Source of the DNA: an uncultured Armatimonadota bacterium
Lineage (GTDB): Bacteria > Armatimonadota > Armatimonadia > Armatimonadales > Armatimonadaceae
DNA length: 18,149 bases
Direction: 5' to 3'
Assembly (NCBI GenBank): GCA_903924445.1
Contig: CAIYBQ010000033.1
Span: 1 to 18,149 of the forward strand
The notes under the pieces were generated by a model. That model saw only the letters and a program-made list of their open reading frames with translations, ran no database searches and was not told where the DNA came from. A program made the position numbers and the translations under genes. Positions 15,151-18,149 of the stretch are shown piece after piece (position 1 is the first letter of the stretch; the number at the start of each line of letters is the position of its first letter).

Positions 15151-15236
15151 CGCTTCCCTCCGCCGGTATTAACCGGATCAGGTATTTGGGGTCGGCTCAT
15201 GGCCCTCTCAGCACAGTTACAGGTGCTCCCCCAGCG
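15151..15236 (-). ncRNA. TPP (thiamine pyrophosphate) riboswitch, THI element
   Basis: Read on the minus strand, all conserved parts are present in order: P1 (CGCT/AGCG), P2 (GGGG with CCCC), P3 (GCAC/GTGC) followed by the pyrimidine-sensing CTGAGA, then ACCTGATC, P4 (CCGG TTAATA CCGG) and GCGGAGGGAAGC, where the usual reading is GCGTAGGGAAG. The aptamer is 86 bases long. The next gene on this strand is the pilin-like protein, 46 bases downstream, and not a known thiamine synthesis or transport gene. Because the intervening hairpin can hide the ribosome-binding site and no T-run follows, control is more likely of translation than of transcription. Confidence 0.95.
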
Positions 15237-15242
15237 AACATC

Positions 15243-15271
15243 ATTTTACCGCTCCTGCGACCAAAATCGAA
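15243..15271 (-). promoter_or_regulatory. Likely promoter of the riboswitch transcript
   Basis: TAAAAT (15243-15248, minus strand) differs from the -10 consensus at one base and would start transcription about seven bases later, at the first base of riboswitch stem P1. The -35 position 17 bases away reads TTCGAT, a weak match. Confidence 0.5.
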
Positions 15272-15696
15272 ACCATTGATGTATTACCGCTGGAAGTTCT
15301 GGAACAACAATGATTACTACAATGAACAATGTACTACGAGGTTAGTTCAACACATTACGGTAACTTCTCGTGAAGCACTCCCTGTTTGAAAAAGATGAAC
15401 CCAGTCGGCATTGACATTGACCGCTGAATCATCGGTGTCAAACCCGATATGCAAATTGCCCTGTTAAAAGCAATCTCTATTCGCTTCTGTGCACTGCCAA
15501 TCAGATCCCAAAACACACAAGTACACCGCAGAAATTAATTGTCAGGTGAGTGACTCCAAACAGTTGGAGTGGACTATATCGCGTAACAGATACATCGAAG
15601 ATGTCAACATCCATCCGCATCGCTCTCCGCTAGCCGTAGTGACGACACACCAGTGCAGTATTAGAGAGGCTCAGGCGAAAAGGAACCACGGCGAAC
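15272..15696. other. Non-coding stretch between riboswitch promoter and sulfatase
   Basis: No convincing gene was found on either strand; a plus-strand frame of 86 codons (15489-15749) has no recognisable features. Two dyads stand out. ACTCCAA-acag-TTGGAGT (15553-15570) is a perfect seven-base-pair hairpin without a T-run. TTGACA (15411-15416) and TGTCAA (15436-15441) flank an inner CCG/CGG pair. Around 15308-15335 the motif ACAATG recurs three times, twice shortly before TACTAC. No terminator for the sulfatase operon could be identified. Confidence 0.5.
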
Positions 15697-17049
15697 TCAA
15701 ATGCCACTCCAAGGCTCACCGCCGTTATGCTTGGGGATGCTTCCCGTAAACCCCTCCAGCCCCGCGAAACGAAACCTGCTGAAATGGTTCGTCAGAGCCG
15801 TCATAGCCCCTGCGTATTCGGACGAGCTACGTACATTTTCGATAACATTCGTCGCTTCACGAGGGTCATTGACAAGGTCATATACTTCATCTAGAAGCCC
15901 CGTACCGAACCGGTGGATGACCTTGAGCTTGGATGTCCGTATCATCCGGGCATTACCATATTCGCAAATGGCAACATCACGGGTCTCGTTCGTCTTACCC
16001 ATTAACCATGGAAGCAATGAGATTCCTGGATTAGATTCCACATCGCGCTTGCGACTTACCGAAGCCAAGTCCAAAATCGTCTCAAATTGATCGCAGTGAT
16101 TCACCCACGAACGATTTACCTGACCAGCGGCTGATTTCCCCGGCATCCGCCATACACAGGGGACCCGAATCGATTCATCGTAAAAATTCTGTGGGATGGT
16201 GGCGTTTCCCTTGTAATACAAGCCATGATGGCCATTCATATGACCATGATCCCCTGTGTAGAGAACTGCCGTATTATTCACCGTTCCAAGCGCTGTCAAG
16301 TGATCCAGAACACGACCTACACACTGATCAATCGTTTCCACCGATGCTGCATACTGTGCCATCCGACGCTGATGCTCAGGTAGTAATGGCATCTTCCCGG
16401 GCACTCTGGTGGCATTTCCAGTGTATTTCTCAACCTTTACCGACTTCAAAGGATTAGCCGCGTAGTAGTCGACTAAGTGTTGGGGATGGTCCGTAAATGG
16501 CGAATGTGTATCCGTCAGACCAACGAACAGAAACACCGGTCGCTTATCTGATGTGTCGCTCAGGAAGTCGATGGCACGGGATGTCAAAAAGTCTGATCGC
16601 TGACCGACATAGGTTACATCTCGACCATTGTCGTTAAACTTACACTGTCCCCGATGCGGATATTGATCTTTGTTTTCACCGACATAGAAGTCGAAGCCAG
16701 GTTGATGCACCCAAGATTGACCACAGTGCCACTTACCAACAAAACCAGTTCGATAGCCCCCATCATGGAGTAATGAAGCCAGCGTTGGTAGACGTTCTGG
16801 AAGCCACTTCATTGGATATGTCTTTTCATCTATCCAGTCATGGATGCCGTGTTGGCTTGGGTACATTCCTGTCCAGAACGACGCACGCGCCGGGCTACAG
16901 ACAGGACTTGGGGTGTACGCATTTGGGAAGTAAATACCATTTGCGACCAATGAATCTAATGCCGGCGTGCGCAGCTCGGGAGTTCCAAAGCAGTTCGCCG
17001 CCCAAGGGCCATGGTCATCGGTTAGGAAAACAACGATATTCGGCCGCAT
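15697..17049 (-). CDS. Sulfatase (formylglycine-dependent, type I)
   Basis: This 450-residue enzyme hydrolyses a sulfate ester, substrate unknown. The alkaline-phosphatase-like fold shows metal ligands Asp11-Asp12 (FLTDDHG) and the CxPxR signature CSPAR with Cys51 for conversion to formylglycine and Arg55. It also shows GKWHCG (Lys106, His108), TDTHSPF (His182), YTGDHGHMNGHHG (Asp267, His268) and YYKG (Lys280). The protein begins directly with the first beta strand (MRPNIVVFLT) and has no signal peptide, whereas many bacterial sulfatases are exported, so it is probably cytoplasmic. It starts nine bases after the M20 amidohydrolase stop with CAGGG before the ATG, so the two form an operon. No sulfatase-maturing enzyme is in the window. 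Confidence 0.92.
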   Translation of the reverse strand: MRPNIVVFLTDDHGPWAANCFGTPELRTPALDSLVANGIYFPNAYTPSPVCSPARASFWTGMYPSQHGIHDWIDEKTYPMKWLPERLPTLASLLHDGGYRTGFVGKWHCGQSWVHQPGFDFYVGENKDQYPHRGQCKFNDNGRDVTYVGQRSDFLTSRAIDFLSDTSDKRPVFLFVGLTDTHSPFTDHPQHLVDYYAANPLKSVKVEKYTGNATRVPGKMPLLPEHQRRMAQYAASVETIDQCVGRVLDHLTALGTVNNTAVLYTGDHGHMNGHHGLYYKGNATIPQNFYDESIRVPCVWRMPGKSAAGQVNRSWVNHCDQFETILDLASVSRKRDVESNPGISLLPWLMGKTNETRDVAICEYGNARMIRTSKLKVIHRFGTGLLDEVYDLVNDPREATNVIENVRSSSEYAGAMTALTNHFSRFRFAGLEGFTGSIPKHNGGEPWSGI

Positions 17050-17058
17050 GACCCTGAC

Positions 17059-18149
17059 CTATACCTTGTCGAAAGTCGGTAGCGGTGACATTCCAATGGT
17101 CGACAGAAGCCGAATTCCATATGCAAGCGCATCATCACCAAAATCATAACCGGGCGTGTGCAGGTGGTACGGACAATCGGTTCCAAGGCGAAACATAGCG
17201 CCTGGGACGTGCTCCAAGTAATGAGCAAAGTCTTCCGCGCCCATCGTGGGTTCGTCCAACCAAGTTACGGTCCCGCCAACCGCTGGAGACGAAACATGAC
17301 CAGCAATGTGATTGATGACAGCGTTGTTATTTACAACCGGAGGCGTTCCGATTTTCCAATGTACACGCACATCAACACCGTGGGCATTTCCAATCGCTTG
17401 GAGAACGGCATCGATACGAGTCATGAGATACGAGCGCGTATCGTGCTTTAGTGTGCGCAGGGTCCCTGCAATCGTGGCTGTATCAGGAATGATGTTCCGG
17501 GCTGTCCCCGCGTTGAACATCGTTACAGAGATAACCGCACTGTCAACTGGGCTAACATTGCGACTAACTAGCTGCTGTAGTTCAACTACCATTGAAGCAG
17601 CGGCTAGTATTGGGTCCTTTGCGAGGTGTGGGTAAGCTGCATGGGCTCCGTGCCCGGTAATCGTAACTTCAAAGGTATCCGACGATGCCATTGCTGGTCC
17701 ATGTTTGAGACCAATTACACCTATCGGCAAATCAGGCCAGCCGTGCGACATCACGATGGCATCGACGCCATCTAGTCCCCCACCAGCGATCACGGAAACC
17801 GCTCCGGAAACCGTTTCTTCAGCAGGTTGAAATAGGCACCGTACACGCCCAGCAAACTGGTCACGTAGCTGATTGAGCGTTAAAGCAACACCCAACAACG
17901 TCGCTGAATGTCCATCGTGACCACACGCATGCATCACGCCAGGAACTTGACTTGCATAAGAAGAATCGGATACTTCTTGGATAGGTAATGCATCCATATC
18001 TGCCCGGATTCCCCAGCAACTACCGCCGGGTAATCCTTCAATGGTGCACATCAGGCCATGCATACCCCCAAGCCCCGCCACTACATCAATTCCGTTACCT
18101 TCCAAGATCGCTTGAATCCGACGGGCTGTCTGCTCCTCGTTCCCTGAAA
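17059..18149 (-). CDS. M20-family amidohydrolase (partial, N-terminus beyond the window)
   Basis: This is a metal-dependent hydrolase of N-acyl amino acids or similar amides, resembling hippurate hydrolase/AmaA/IAA-amino-acid hydrolases. Visible motifs are IRADMDALPIQE, the metal-binding MHACGHDGHSA, QPAEE, GHGAHAAYPH in the dimerisation domain, ARNIIPDTATIAGTLRT, GAEDFAHYLEHVPGAMFRLG, and HTPGYDFGDDAL near the end. The frame is open to the window edge (reading SGNEEQTARRIQAILEGNGID before the first possible TTG at 18105). It matches the N-terminal region of the family, so the true start lies beyond 18149. The gene is followed after nine bases by the sulfatase. The preferred acyl or amino substrate cannot be told from sequence. 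Confidence 0.9.
   Translation of the reverse strand, partial: SGNEEQTARRIQAILEGNGIDVVAGLGGMHGLMCTIEGLPGGSCWGIRADMDALPIQEVSDSSYASQVPGVMHACGHDGHSATLLGVALTLNQLRDQFAGRVRCLFQPAEETVSGAVSVIAGGGLDGVDAIVMSHGWPDLPIGVIGLKHGPAMASSDTFEVTITGHGAHAAYPHLAKDPILAAASMVVELQQLVSRNVSPVDSAVISVTMFNAGTARNIIPDTATIAGTLRTLKHDTRSYLMTRIDAVLQAIGNAHGVDVRVHWKIGTPPVVNNNAVINHIAGHVSSPAVGGTVTWLDEPTMGAEDFAHYLEHVPGAMFRLGTDCPYHLHTPGYDFGDDALAYGIRLLSTIGMSPLPTFDKV

Noticed and set aside
15105..15200. Longer start for the pilin-like gene (32 extra residues)
   Set aside because: The added stretch is the TPP riboswitch and its linker; ATG 15104 gives the canonical MKRAFTLIEL leader with a ribosome-binding site.
15553..15570. Hairpin as terminator of the M20-sulfatase operon
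   Set aside because: No T-run follows on either strand, and it lies about 130 bases past the stop codon.
15489..15749. Plus-strand open frame of 86 codons in the gap before the sulfatase
   Set aside because: It overlaps the sulfatase 3' end antisense, has no Shine-Dalgarno or recognisable motif, and its composition is not protein-like.
1..18149. CRISPR array, insertion sequence, prophage or defence system
   Set aside because: No regularly spaced repeats, transposase, integrase, terminal inverted repeats or defence-type domains were found on either strand.

Overview
The window looks like a chromosomal stretch from a diderm bacterium, most likely Armatimonadota. This rests on three things: a prepilin-like protein whose N-terminus (RAFTLIELLVVIAIIAIL, then FPVFAQARAKARQ) and late 'FADGHAKF' motif are typical of the large pilin-like families of Armatimonadota, Planctomycetota and relatives; an Omp85-type outer-membrane barrel; and lipoproteins with lipoboxes. 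The phylum call is inference. Genes are closely packed, intergenic regions are short, and no transposase, integrase, phage gene or CRISPR array was seen.

Layout, left to right. (1) trpF (+), whose last codons and downstream spacer are tandemly duplicated. It converges on a cell-wall amidase with an AMIN domain (-). (2) An ssrA (tmRNA) gene (-) with a legible tag frame and its own terminator. (3) An acuC-like deacetylase (-), divergent from a gdhA / aldo-keto reductase pair (+). (4) A terminator hairpin, then a long leftward block. Read in transcription order this block is tatB-like, tatA, secG, terminator, Omp85 barrel, GNAT acetyltransferase, cimA, lipoprotein. The Omp85, GNAT and cimA junctions are separated by zero bases or overlap by one, so translation is probably coupled. 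(5) A tRNA-Leu(CAG) gene (+) with a clear sigma70-type promoter and a strong terminator. That terminator also encodes the arginine-rich C-terminus of the convergent lipoprotein. (6) A leftward pair: a pilin-like protein, then a lipoprotein combining a NodB polysaccharide deacetylase with a phosphodiester-glycosidase domain. (7) A canonical TPP riboswitch on the minus strand just upstream of the pilin-like gene, with a hairpin that could hide its ribosome-binding site. (8) A leftward M20 amidohydrolase (running off the window) and a sulfatase 9 bases downstream.

The most unusual observation is the TPP riboswitch placed to control a pilin-like/envelope gene pair rather than a recognisable thiamine gene. 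Further points of note are the NodB plus phosphodiester-glycosidase architecture, the terminator that doubles as coding sequence, the trpF-end duplication and the tmRNA sequence variants.
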